Shown here one piece after another: positions 27,372-35,910 of a DNA stretch of 64,000 nt. The notes beneath the pieces were generated by a model, which saw only the letters and a program-made list of their open reading frames with translations, had not been told where the DNA came from and ran no database searches. A program made the position numbers and the translations under genes. Numbering within the stretch: position 1 is the stretch's first letter; the number at the start of each line of letters is the position of its first letter. The stretch is from Malikia granosa (GTDB taxonomy: Bacteria; Pseudomonadota; Gammaproteobacteria; Burkholderiales; Burkholderiaceae_C), in the NCBI RefSeq assembly GCF_002980595.1, contig NZ_PVLQ01000031.1:40757-104756 (forward strand), given 5' to 3'.

Positions 27372-27455
27372 ATTCTGCTTTTGCAGAATGCTATTTCATG
27401 AAAATTTCAAACTAATGTGAAAGCATTGGGTCATCGACCTAACATTTTTCACATT
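27372..27455 (+). promoter_or_regulatory. AT-rich, self-complementary leader of the chemoreceptor gene
   Basis: This stretch is much AT-richer than the rest of the window and can fold repeatedly. ATTCTGC and GCAGAAT at 27372-27389 form a 7-bp stem with a TTTT loop. AATGTGAAA (27414-27422) and TTTCACATT (27447-27455) form a perfect 9-bp stem that encloses a small GGTC-ATC-GACC hairpin (27429-27439). The outer stem ends two bases before the ATG at 27458 and no Shine-Dalgarno is visible, so the structure would cover the ribosome-binding area. The same arms could instead be a spaced DNA operator. Confidence 0.5.
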
Positions 27456-27457
27456 GC

Positions 27458-29017
27458 ATGTCATTTCATCAATATAGTCGCAATCTGAAAATCGGCCAGC
27501 GACTTGCCTTGAGCTCAGCCCTGCTGCTGCTGCTGATCGGCGGCATGGCCTTGCTCGGCACGCTGTCCAACCTGCACCTGAACGACAAGACGCGCGTGAT
27601 CTACGAGGCCAGGGCGGTTCCGGCGCAGCAGCTCGCGAGCCTGAACCAGCTGATCCAGCGCAACCGCATCCTGGTGATGGAAATGCTGCTGAGCCCCGAC
27701 CGCAACACGGTCGAGACCAAGAGCAGCGAGTTCGAGCGCAACCAGGCCACCATCACGGATCTCTGGAAGGCCTACCAGAGGCAGCCGCAGACGGCGCAGG
27801 AAAAGGCGCTGGCACAGAGCTTCGACCAGCGCAGGCGGGCGCTGTTCGAGCAAGGCCTGACGCCGGCCAACGAGGCCATGGTCGGCGACCGCTACGACGA
27901 CGCCTCCGACTTCTACATCCGCTTCATCACGCCGCTGGCGCCGCAGGCGCAGGAGCCGCTGGACCAGCTGATCCAGCTCAAGATCAAGCAGGCCGAGGAG
28001 GAGTTCCAGGCCTCCAACGGCAGCATGCAGACCGTCAACGGCGTCATCGGCGTGACGGCGCTGAGCGCCTTGCTGCTGGGCATCTGGCTGTCCTGGGTCG
28101 CGACCCGCTCGATCACGCGGCCGATGGCCGAGGCGGTGCGCGTGGCCGACACGGTGGCCAGCGGCGACCTGACGGCAGACATCGTCGTGAGCGGCAAGGA
28201 CGAGGCCGGCGCGATGCTGGCCGCGCTCAAGACCATGCACGACAACCTGATCAAGATCGTGTCCCGGGTCCGGCATGGCAGCGAGACGATCGCCAACGGC
28301 TCGCGCGAAATCTCGGAAAGCAGCGCGATGCTGGCAGAGCGCACCGAGGAGCAGTCGATCAACCTCGAGCGCACGGCGGCAGCGATGGCCCAGATCACCA
28401 GCGCGGTCGACAGCAATGCGGAGAGCGCGCGCCAGGCCAGCGAACTGGCGCGCCAGACCAGCGATGCCGCCAGCCATGGCGGCGAGGTGGTGGCGCAGGT
28501 CGTCTCGACCATGGAGCAGATCAGCCAGAGCAGCCGCCTGATCACGGACATCACCGGCGTGATCGACGGCATCGCCTTCCAGACCAATATCCTGGCACTC
28601 AATGCCGCGGTCGAGGCCGCGCGCGCTGGCGAACAGGGGCGCGGCTTTGCCGTGGTCGCGACCGAGGTGCGCCAGCTCGCGCAGCGCAGCGCCTCCGCCG
28701 CCAAGGAGATCAAGTCGCTGATCGCCGAAAGCGGGGAACGGGTCAAGGCCGGCGCCGAACTGGTCACCCAGGCCGGCGCGAGCGTGAACGATATCGTGGT
28801 CCAGGTGCGCTCGCTGTCGGAGCTGATCGAGAACATCTCGCAGGCCAGCATCGAGCAATCGACCAGCGTGTCCGAGATCAGCCAGTCGATTGCCAACCTC
28901 GACAACATGACCCAGCGCAACGCGGCGCTGGTGGAGGAAAGCGCGGCCGCGGCCGACAGCCTGCGGCAGCAGGCGTCGCAGCTCGACGAGGTGGTGCGCG
29001 TCTTCAAGATCGCCTGA
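27458..29017 (+). CDS. Methyl-accepting chemotaxis protein (Tar-like, periplasmic four-helix sensor)
   Basis: A 519-residue classical receptor. A first membrane helix lies at about 15 to 36, a helical periplasmic sensor at about 37 to 190 that is compatible with a four-helix-bundle domain, a second membrane helix at about 193 to 212, HAMP at about 213 to 266 ([20 protein letters not shown]), and a signalling domain with [20 protein letters not shown]. It ends VVRVFKIA with no CheR-tethering pentapeptide. The ligand is unknown. The start at 27458 gives a normal N-terminus; no Shine-Dalgarno is visible before it. Confidence 0.94.
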   Translation: MSFHQYSRNLKIGQRLALSSALLLLLIGGMALLGTLSNLHLNDKTRVIYEARAVPAQQLASLNQLIQRNRILVMEMLLSPDRNTVETKSSEFERNQATITDLWKAYQRQPQTAQEKALAQSFDQRRRALFEQGLTPANEAMVGDRYDDASDFYIRFITPLAPQAQEPLDQLIQLKIKQAEEEFQASNGSMQTVNGVIGVTALSALLLGIWLSWVATRSITRPMAEAVRVADTVASGDLTADIVVSGKDEAGAMLAALKTMHDNLIKIVSRVRHGSETIANGSREISESSAMLAERTEEQSINLERTAAAMAQITSAVDSNAESARQASELARQTSDAASHGGEVVAQVVSTMEQISQSSRLITDITGVIDGIAFQTNILALNAAVEAARAGEQGRGFAVVATEVRQLAQRSASAAKEIKSLIAESGERVKAGAELVTQAGASVNDIVVQVRSLSELIENISQASIEQSTSVSEISQSIANLDNMTQRNAALVEESAAAADSLRQQASQLDEVVRVFKIA

Positions 29018-29037
29018 GGCCCCGCAGCGCCGGGGCT
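29018..29037 (+). terminator. GC hairpin after the chemoreceptor gene
   Basis: GCCCCG and CGGGGC (29019-29024 and 29031-29036) form a perfect 6-bp stem around a 6-base loop, extended by a G-T pair, directly after the stop codon. No run of T follows, so if it ends transcription it is not a textbook intrinsic terminator. Confidence 0.4.
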
Positions 29038-29173
29038 GGTCCGGCCGGGCACGGTCCCCGACCGCCTGTGCGGCGGGCCGTAAAACGACAAGAAGACCCG
29101 CATTAGCCGTACTGCTCCGGAGCTGGCAGCCGCTTGCCGGCGGCGATAATCCTCAATCTCCGGAGCTCCCCCC

Positions 29174-30337
29174 TTGGCAGAAGACAGCGACCTCGAAAAA
29201 ACAGAACCCGCCTCACCCCGACAGCTAGAGAAAGCACGTGAACAGGGTGATGTGCCGAGGTCACGCGAGATCGGCACCTTCGCGGTGCTGGCGGCGGCGG
29301 CACTGGGCTTCTGGCTCAGCGGCGAGGCGATGGTGCGCCAGCTCAAGCACATGCTGATGCTGGGCCTGCAGTTCAGGCGCGAGCAGCTGTTCGACCCGCA
29401 GCGGCTGAGCGTGGACTGGGGCCAGCAGCTGTTCGACCTGTTGCTGGCCTTCCTGCCGCTGGCCGGCCTGCTGCTGCTGGCCGCGCTGGCGTCGCCGGTC
29501 CTGATCGGCGGCTGGCTGTTCCACACCCAGGCGCTGGTACCCAAGTTCAGCAAGCTCAATCCGCTCCAGGGGCTGGCCAATATGGTCTCGACGCGCTCGC
29601 TCAGCGAGCTGCTCAAGGCGATCGCCAAGACCCTGCTGGTCGGCACCGTGGCCTGGTTCGTGATCCGCGGCCAGCTCGATGCCCTGCTCGCGCTCGCCAG
29701 CCAGGCCCCGCGCGAGAGCACGGCCGAGCATGTCCGGCTGCTGCTGGCCTGCTTCATCGGCCTGGTCGCGTCGCTGGCCGTGATCGCGCTGATCGATGGT
29801 CCCTACCAGATGTGGAGCCACGCGCGCAAGCTCATGATGACGCGCCAGCAGCTGCGCGACGAGGCCAAGGAAATGGAAGGCAATCCCGAGATCAAGGCCA
29901 AGATCCGTGCCCAGCAGCGCGCGATCGCGCGCCGGCGCATGATGGCCCAGGTGCCCACGGCCGACGTCATCGTGACCAACCCGACCCATTACGCGGTCGC
30001 GCTGCATTACCCGGAACAGGGCAATCACGCGCCCAAGGTGGTGGCCAAGGGCGTCGACGAGGTCGCGGCCAAGATCCGCGAGATCGGCGCCGCCCACGGA
30101 ATCACGATCATCGAGGCGCCGCCGCTGGCGCGCGCGCTCTACCGCCACACCGAGCTCGACCAGGAAATCCCGGCGCCGCTCTACACGGCCGTGGCCCAGG
30201 TGCTGGCCTATGTGTTCCAGCTGCGGACCTACCGCAGCCAGGGCGGCTTTGCTCCCGTGCGACCCGAGCCCGTCGCGCTGCCGCCCGGCTTCGATCCGCT
30301 CGAAACCGCAGCACCTGAGACCGGAGACCGGACATGA
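29174..30337 (+). CDS. flhB: Flagellar export switch protein FlhB
   Basis: A 387-residue protein that starts with TTG at 29174, giving the conserved N-terminus MAEDSDLEKTEPASPRQLEK; a GGAG element lies 8 bases upstream. Four membrane helices follow, and the self-cleavage motif N269-P-T-H lies in VTNPTHYAVALHYP. The C-terminus carries a short Pro-rich tail. FlhB changes export specificity from rod/hook to filament proteins after FliK contact. ATGA overlap with flhA. Confidence 0.96.
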   Translation: MAEDSDLEKTEPASPRQLEKAREQGDVPRSREIGTFAVLAAAALGFWLSGEAMVRQLKHMLMLGLQFRREQLFDPQRLSVDWGQQLFDLLLAFLPLAGLLLLAALASPVLIGGWLFHTQALVPKFSKLNPLQGLANMVSTRSLSELLKAIAKTLLVGTVAWFVIRGQLDALLALASQAPRESTAEHVRLLLACFIGLVASLAVIALIDGPYQMWSHARKLMMTRQQLRDEAKEMEGNPEIKAKIRAQQRAIARRRMMAQVPTADVIVTNPTHYAVALHYPEQGNHAPKVVAKGVDEVAAKIREIGAAHGITIIEAPPLARALYRHTELDQEIPAPLYTAVAQVLAYVFQLRTYRSQGGFAPVRPEPVALPPGFDPLETAAPETGDRT

Positions 30338-32412
30338 ACTGGAAACTGCTGCTGGGCCGCATGAACGGCAAGGCGCTGGCCGCGCCGGGCCTGGTCGTGA
30401 TGATCCTGGCGCTGATGATCCTGCCGGTGCCGTCGTTCATCCTCGACATCTTCTTCAGCTTCAACATCGCGCTGTCGATCATCGTGCTGCTGACGGCGCT
30501 CTACACGGTGCGTCCGCTGGAGTTCATGGCCTTCCCGGCCGTGCTGCTGATGACCACCATGCTGCGGCTGTCGCTCAACGTGGCCTCGACCCGGGTGGTG
30601 CTGACCAACGGCCATACCGGGCCGGACGCGGCGGGCAAGGTGATCGAGGCCTTCGGCCATTTCCTGATCGGCGGCAACTACCTGATCGGCGTGGTGGTGT
30701 TCGTGATCCTGACCGTGATCAACTTCGTGGTCGTGACCAAGGGCGCCGGGCGCATCGCCGAAGTCGGCGCGCGCTTCGCGCTCGACGCGATGCCGGGCAA
30801 GCAGATGGCGATCGACGCCGACCTCAACGCCGGACTGATCGGCGAGGCCGAGGCGCGCAAGCGCCGCACCGAGGTGTCGCAGGAAGCCGAGTTCTACGGC
30901 GCGATGGACGGTGCGAGCAAATATGTGCGCGGCGACGCGGTCGCCGGCATCGTGGTCACCGTGGTCAACCTGGTCGGCGGCCTGCTGGTCGGCATGCTGC
31001 AGCACGACCTGCCCTTCAACCGCGCGGTCGAGACCTACACCCTGCTGGCCATCGGCGACGGCCTGGTGGCGCAGATCCCGTCGCTGATCATCTCGCTGGC
31101 AGCCGGTGCGGTGGTCTCGCGCGTGGCCAACGACCAGGATGTCAGCGCGCAGTTGATCAACCAGCTCTTCCTCAAGCCGCAGGTGCTCTACATCACGGCC
31201 GGCATCGTCGGCAGCATGGGCCTGATCCCGGGCATGCCGAACCTGGCCTTCCTGCTGCTCGCGCTGCTGATCGGCGGCTGCGGCTATTACGTGCCCAAGC
31301 TGCTCGCGCGCGAAGGCCCGGCCGAGGCCGCGGCGGCAGCAGCAGCGGCCCCGCCGCCAGCGCCCGAGCAGGAGGAGGCCAGCTGGCAGGATGTCAGTCC
31401 GATCCAGGCCCTGGGCCTGGAGGTCGGCTACCGGCTGATCAGCCTGGTCAACACCAGCCAGGACGGCGAGCTGCTGCGCCGCATCAAGGGCATACGCAAG
31501 AAGTTCGCCCAGGAGGTCGGCTTCCTGCCGCCGCCGGTGCATATCCGGGACAACCTCGAGCTGCCGCCATCGGGCTACCGCATCACGCTCAAGGGGGTGG
31601 AGATCGGCAGCGGCGAATCGCATCCCGGCCAGTTCATGGCGATCAACCCCGGCATGGTCTCGGGCCCGCTGCCGGGCCAGCCGGTCACCGACCCGGCGTT
31701 CGGCCTGCCGGCAGTCTGGATCGATGCGAACATGCGCGACCAGGCCCAGTCGATGGGCTACACGGTGGTCGATGCCGGCACCGTGGTGGCGACCCACCTG
31801 AACCACCTGCTGGCGCAGAACGCGGCGGAGCTGCTGGGCCGCCAGGAGCTGCAGGCGCTGATCGACCACCTGAGCAAGGAAAGCCCCAAGCTGCTCGAGG
31901 ACCTGGTGCCCAAGCTGCTGCCGCTGTCGACGCTGCAGAAGGTGCTGCAGAACCTGCTGTCCGAAGGGGTGCATATCCGCGACATGCAGACCATCGTCGA
32001 GACCCTGATCGAGCATGCCGCCATGAGCCAGGATGCCTACAGCCTGACCGCGGCGGTGCGGGTCGCGCTGGGGCGCGCGATCGTGCAGGAGATCGTGCCG
32101 GGCCAGCAGGAGCTGCCGGTGATGACGCTGGACCACCGGCTCGAGCGGCTGCTGCTGCAGGCGCTGCAGACCGGCGGCGCCGAGGGCGGCGGCATCGAGC
32201 CCGGTCTGGCCGAGACCCTGGTCAACCAGACCGTGCAGGCCAGCCAGCTGCAGGAGCAGATGGGCTACACCCCGGTGCTGCTGGTGCCGGCGCCGCTGCG
32301 CGCGATGCTGGCGCGCTTCCTGCGTCGCACCCTGCCCCAGCTCAAGGTGCTGTCGCACGCCGAGCTGCCGGACAGCCGAACCATTAAAGTCACCCATCTC
32401 GTCGGAGCCTGA
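30334..32412 (+). CDS. flhA: Flagellar export gate platform protein FlhA
   Basis: A 692-residue protein. The N-terminal half has about eight membrane helices with the FHIPEP-type patterns FMAFPAVLLMTTMLRLSLNV and AVAGIVVTVVNLVGGLLVG. A linker rich in Ala and Pro (about 328 to 350) leads to the nonameric cytosolic ring domain (from about 355) that receives chaperone-cargo complexes. Length and motifs match FlhA throughout. Confidence 0.97.
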   Translation: MNWKLLLGRMNGKALAAPGLVVMILALMILPVPSFILDIFFSFNIALSIIVLLTALYTVRPLEFMAFPAVLLMTTMLRLSLNVASTRVVLTNGHTGPDAAGKVIEAFGHFLIGGNYLIGVVVFVILTVINFVVVTKGAGRIAEVGARFALDAMPGKQMAIDADLNAGLIGEAEARKRRTEVSQEAEFYGAMDGASKYVRGDAVAGIVVTVVNLVGGLLVGMLQHDLPFNRAVETYTLLAIGDGLVAQIPSLIISLAAGAVVSRVANDQDVSAQLINQLFLKPQVLYITAGIVGSMGLIPGMPNLAFLLLALLIGGCGYYVPKLLAREGPAEAAAAAAAAPPPAPEQEEASWQDVSPIQALGLEVGYRLISLVNTSQDGELLRRIKGIRKKFAQEVGFLPPPVHIRDNLELPPSGYRITLKGVEIGSGESHPGQFMAINPGMVSGPLPGQPVTDPAFGLPAVWIDANMRDQAQSMGYTVVDAGTVVATHLNHLLAQNAAELLGRQELQALIDHLSKESPKLLEDLVPKLLPLSTLQKVLQNLLSEGVHIRDMQTIVETLIEHAAMSQDAYSLTAAVRVALGRAIVQEIVPGQQELPVMTLDHRLERLLLQALQTGGAEGGGIEPGLAETLVNQTVQASQLQEQMGYTPVLLVPAPLRAMLARFLRRTLPQLKVLSHAELPDSRTIKVTHLVGA

Positions 32413-32414
32413 AC

Positions 32415-33614
32415 ATGAAGGTTCACCGTTTTATTGCCAGTAGCGCGCGCGAGGCCCTGGGCCTGGTGCGCGAAGCCCTGGGCCCCGAGGCCATGATCCT
32501 GGCCAACCGCAGCGCGGAAGCGGGGATAGAGATCCTGGCCTGCAGCGAACGGGACTATGCCTCGGTCATCGAGCAGTACCGGGACGACGACGACAGCCCG
32601 CCGCTGGCGGCGCCGGCGCCGGCGCCAGCGCCCGACCCCGCCATCGCCATGAACGAGGTGATGGAGGAGATCCGGGCCATGCGCGAGGCGCTGGCCAAGC
32701 AGATGAGCGAGCTGGCCTGGGCGGGCGGCCAGCAGCCGAAGAACCCGCTCAAGTCGGCCATGCTCAAGCACCTGCTGAGCCTGGGCCTGAGCCCGAGCCT
32801 GACGCGCTACCTGACCGAGAACGCACCGAGCGACGGCGAGCTCGACCAGGCGATCGAATGGTCCAAGGGCATCCTGACGCGCAACATCAATGTGCTGCAG
32901 GACGAGGACAGCTTCCTCGACGAAGGCGGAGTCTATGCGCTGATCGGGCCGACCGGGGTCGGCAAGACGACGACGACGGCCAAGCTCGCGGCGCGCTATG
33001 TGATGCGCCATGGTCCCGGCAAGCTGGCGCTGATCACGACCGACGGCTACCGGATCGGCGCGCACGAGCAGCTGCGCATCTACGGCAAGATCATGGGCGT
33101 GATGGTGCACTCGGTCAAGGACGAGGTCGACCTGCGGCTCGCGCTCGAGGAGCTCGCGACCAAGCACACGGTGCTGATCGATACCGTCGGCATGAGCCAG
33201 CGCGACCAGATGGTGGCCGAGCAGATCGCCATGCTCGCCGGCACCCAGGTGCCGGTCAAGCGCCTGCTCTGCCTCAACACCACCAGCACGATCGAGACCT
33301 TGAACGAGGTGGTCCATGCCTACCGCGGCTCGGGCCTGGAAGGTGTCATACTGACAAAGCTGGACGAGGCCGTCACGATCAGCAACGCGCTCGACGTGGT
33401 GATCAGGCAGAAGCTGCGGCTGTTCTACCTGGGCACCGGGCAGCGCGTGCCCGAGGACCTGCAACTCGCCCAGGCGCGACCGCTGGTCGAACGGATGTTC
33501 GGCCTGCGCAGCAGCCAGAGCAGCAAGCATTACGAGGACAGCGAGCTGCCGGTGCTGATGAGCACCGATGCCGTGCGTCTCGACACCAGCGTGCAAGGGA
33601 TAAAAATTGCTTGA
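32415..33614 (+). CDS. flhF: Flagellar placement GTPase FlhF
   Basis: A 399-residue SRP-type GTPase. A short N-terminal part and a linker (with Asp and Ala-Pro repeats, about 55 to 75) precede the NG domain; the P-loop GPTGVGKTTTTAKL begins near residue 178, followed by LITTDGYRIGAHEQLRIYG and DTVGMSQRD. FlhF recruits the first flagellar components to the cell pole and usually goes with a polar flagellum. It overlaps flhG by 8 bp. Confidence 0.95.
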   Translation: MKVHRFIASSAREALGLVREALGPEAMILANRSAEAGIEILACSERDYASVIEQYRDDDDSPPLAAPAPAPAPDPAIAMNEVMEEIRAMREALAKQMSELAWAGGQQPKNPLKSAMLKHLLSLGLSPSLTRYLTENAPSDGELDQAIEWSKGILTRNINVLQDEDSFLDEGGVYALIGPTGVGKTTTTAKLAARYVMRHGPGKLALITTDGYRIGAHEQLRIYGKIMGVMVHSVKDEVDLRLALEELATKHTVLIDTVGMSQRDQMVAEQIAMLAGTQVPVKRLLCLNTTSTIETLNEVVHAYRGSGLEGVILTKLDEAVTISNALDVVIRQKLRLFYLGTGQRVPEDLQLAQARPLVERMFGLRSSQSSKHYEDSELPVLMSTDAVRLDTSVQGIKIA

Positions 33615-34437
33615 CCTGTCCAATGACCAGGCCGCCGGCCTGCGCCGCATCCTTGGCGCGAGAAAGTCGCGCTATGTCAGCGTGCTGACGGCGATCGCGC
33701 CGTCACAGAAGAACGTGCTGCTGCTCAACCTGGCGGCCGCGCTGGTGCGCGCGGGCAACGAGGTGCAGCTGCTCGATGCCAGCCTGAACGCCGACGGCAT
33801 CGCCTCCTGCGCGGCCCAGCCACCCACGCCCTCGCTGTGCCAGCTGGCCTTGCGCCAGGGCGACTCCCAGCAGGCGGTGCAGCCCCATGGCCCCGGGGTG
33901 CGGATCGCGCGCCTGACCCACCGCCCGCTCGGCGAGCTGCTGGCCAGGCCCGAGGATTCGGCCCGGCTGTCGCAGCAGCTGCAGGCGCTGAGTCCGGACG
34001 GCCAGTTCTGCCTGGTCGACACCGACTTGCAGCGCGACAACCCCTTCGTGCTGCCCGAGCTCGCGCAGGGCGAGATGGTGGTGCTGACCTCCAGCACGGC
34101 CGACTCGATCAAGCATGCCTACGCCCAGATCAAGGCCCTGCATGGCCAGCTGGGCCGGCGCCAGTTCCTGCTGATGGTGGTGGGCGCCACGCTGGCGCAG
34201 GCCGAGAAGATCCAGCAGAACATCGCGCAGGCGGCCAACCAGTACCTGGCGGTGCCGGTGCGCTTCCTGGGCAGCATCCCGAACGACGAGCACCTGGGGC
34301 GCGCGCTGCAGCTGGGGCGACCGGTAGTCGAAGCGTTTCCGATGGCCAGCGCCTCGGTGGCGCTGCGCGAGGTGGCAGCACGGCTGCTCAATGTCGGGCT
34401 GTCGCAGCAGACGGCCGCCTCGCTGCTGGAGCGCTGA
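33607..34437 (+). CDS. flhG: FlhG/FleN-like MinD-family protein with degenerate P-loop
   Basis: A 276-residue MinD/ParA-type protein in the usual place between flhF and fliA. It starts with QAAGLRR, the FlhG signature that stimulates FlhF, and has the late MinD-type strand FCLVDTDLQ and a TADSIKHAYAQIKAL segment. The deviant Walker A motif (KGGVGKT) expected near residue 30 is replaced by APSQKNV, so nucleotide binding may be lost. The start is TTG at 33607, inside the flhF end. Its usual job is to limit flagellar number. Confidence 0.85.
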   Translation: MLDLSNDQAAGLRRILGARKSRYVSVLTAIAPSQKNVLLLNLAAALVRAGNEVQLLDASLNADGIASCAAQPPTPSLCQLALRQGDSQQAVQPHGPGVRIARLTHRPLGELLARPEDSARLSQQLQALSPDGQFCLVDTDLQRDNPFVLPELAQGEMVVLTSSTADSIKHAYAQIKALHGQLGRRQFLLMVVGATLAQAEKIQQNIAQAANQYLAVPVRFLGSIPNDEHLGRALQLGRPVVEAFPMASASVALREVAARLLNVGLSQQTAASLLER

Positions 34438-34440
34438 GCC

Positions 34441-35178
34441 ATGTACGACGCCAAGGGCCGGGCACCCAGGGACCGGGTGATCGAGCAGCATATCCCGCTG
34501 GTCAAGAAGCTGGCCTACCAGCTCAAGGCCAGGCTGCCCGCCAACGTCGAGGTCGACGACCTGATCCAGGCCGGCACGATCGGCCTGCTCGACGCCATGA
34601 GCCGCTACGAGGCGACCCAGAACGCCCAGTTCGAGACCTATGCGGTGCAGCGCATCCGAGGCGCCATGCTCGACGAGCTGCGCAGCCAGGACTGGCTGCC
34701 GCGCAGCGTGCGCCAGAACATGCGCCAGATCGAGGCGGCGCTGGGCGAGCTGCAGCAGGAGCTGCTGCGCGCGCCGAGCGAAGCCGAGATCGCGGCCCGG
34801 CTCCAGCTCTCGCTGGAGGACTACCAGCAAAAGCTCAACGACGGTGCCGGCCACCAGCTGGTCTATTTCGACGACTTCAAGTCGGCCGGCGATGACGGCC
34901 ACGACCATTTCCTCGACCGCCATTGCCAGGACAGCTCGCATGATCCGCTGCAGCTGCTGCTGCAGGACGGCTTCCGGGAGGCGCTGATCGAAGCCATCGA
35001 TGCCCTGCCCGAGCGCGAGAAGCTCCTGATGGGGCTGTACTATGAGCAGGAGCTCAACCTGAAGGAAATCGGCGCCGTGCTCGGCGTGACCGAGTCGCGC
35101 GTGTCGCAACTACACAGCCAGGCGGTGGCACGTCTGCGCAACCACCTGAGGAGACAGGAATGGACTGGGGCAGTTTAG
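34441..35178 (+). CDS. fliA: Flagellar sigma factor FliA (sigma-28)
   Basis: A 245-residue sigma factor. Region 2 contains DDLIQAGTIGLLDAMSRYEA and AQFETYAVQRIRGAMLDELR; region 4 contains LKEIGAVLGVTESRVSQLHS. FliA directs late flagellar genes and is held by FlgM, encoded here at 26575. It starts 4 bases after flhG and overlaps the stator gene by 19 bp. Confidence 0.96.
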   Translation: MYDAKGRAPRDRVIEQHIPLVKKLAYQLKARLPANVEVDDLIQAGTIGLLDAMSRYEATQNAQFETYAVQRIRGAMLDELRSQDWLPRSVRQNMRQIEAALGELQQELLRAPSEAEIAARLQLSLEDYQQKLNDGAGHQLVYFDDFKSAGDDGHDHFLDRHCQDSSHDPLQLLLQDGFREALIEAIDALPEREKLLMGLYYEQELNLKEIGAVLGVTESRVSQLHSQAVARLRNHLRRQEWTGAV

Positions 35179-35909
35179 CCGGCCTGGTGCTGGCATTGGC
35201 AGCGATCGCGGGCGGCCAGTGGGTCGAGGGCGGTCGGCTCGGCGCCCTGATGCAGCCGGCGGCACTGGTGATCGTGGTCGGCGGCACGCTGGGCGCGGTG
35301 CTGCTGCAAAACGGCATGGGCACGCTGTGGCGCGGCCTGCGACTGGCCGGCAAGGCCTTTTCGCCGCAACCGCCCTTCTACGAGGCCCTGATCGCCTCGA
35401 TCCAGGGCTGGAGCAAGACCGCCCGCGCCGACGGCTTCCTGCAACTCGAGCGCTACCTGACCGACCAGCGCGACCCTTTCATCGCCAAGGGCATCCGGAT
35501 GCTGGTCGACAACGTCGATGCCGAGACCCTGCGCTCCATCCTCGAGACCGACATCGACAGCTACGAGCGCTGGGAACGGCAATCGATCCGGGTCTGGGAG
35601 GCCGCCGGCGGCTATGCGCCGACCATCGGCATCCTGGGCGCGGTGCTGGGCCTGATGCGGGTGATGGACAACCTCGGCGAGCCCGCCCTGCTCGGCAGCG
35701 GCATCGCGGTGGCCTTCGTCGCCACGGTCTATGGCGTGGGACTGGCCAACCTGGTCTGCCTGCCGATCGCCAACAAGCTCAAGAAGCAGCTGGCGCTCGA
35801 GCTGCTCAAGCGCACCATGCTGGCCGACGCCCTGGTCAGCATCGCGCGCGGCGAAAACTCGGCCGTGATCCAGGAACGCATGAACAGCCATTGGCAGCAC
35901 GGAGGCTGA
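35160..35909 (+). CDS. motC: Flagellar stator protein, MotA/MotC type
   Basis: A 249-residue protein with four membrane helices and a cytosolic loop, in the MotA/TolQ/ExbB superfamily. Patterns are VEGGRLGALMQPAALVIVVG, AGGYAPTIGILGAVLGLMRV and AVAFVATVYGVGLANLVCLP. Position after fliA and length resemble MotC of Pseudomonas rather than the MotA next to flhDC, hence the symbol. With the next gene it forms a proton-driven stator. It has an AGGAGAC Shine-Dalgarno inside fliA. Confidence 0.85.
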   Translation: MDWGSLAGLVLALAAIAGGQWVEGGRLGALMQPAALVIVVGGTLGAVLLQNGMGTLWRGLRLAGKAFSPQPPFYEALIASIQGWSKTARADGFLQLERYLTDQRDPFIAKGIRMLVDNVDAETLRSILETDIDSYERWERQSIRVWEAAGGYAPTIGILGAVLGLMRVMDNLGEPALLGSGIAVAFVATVYGVGLANLVCLPIANKLKKQLALELLKRTMLADALVSIARGENSAVIQERMNSHWQHGG

Positions 35910-35910
35910 G

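Noticed and set aside
29077..29084. GCCGTAAA before flhB, identical to the -10 box of the flgM promoter
   Set aside because: The position 11 bases upstream reads CCGACCGC, which shows no similarity to the sigma-28 -35 element.
29123..29150. Sigma-54-like element (TGGCAG...TTGCC) and GATAAT before flhB
   Set aside because: The distance between the GG and GC elements is one base too short for sigma-54, and no -35 fits GATAAT at 16 to 18 bases.
30229..32397. Very long open frame on the minus strand opposite flhA, with similar ones opposite fliF, fliI, moeA and pyrG
   Set aside because: High GC content suppresses stop codons on the opposite strand. The translations are rich in Arg, His, Gln and Leu with no domain patterns, while the sense strand encodes clear conserved proteins.
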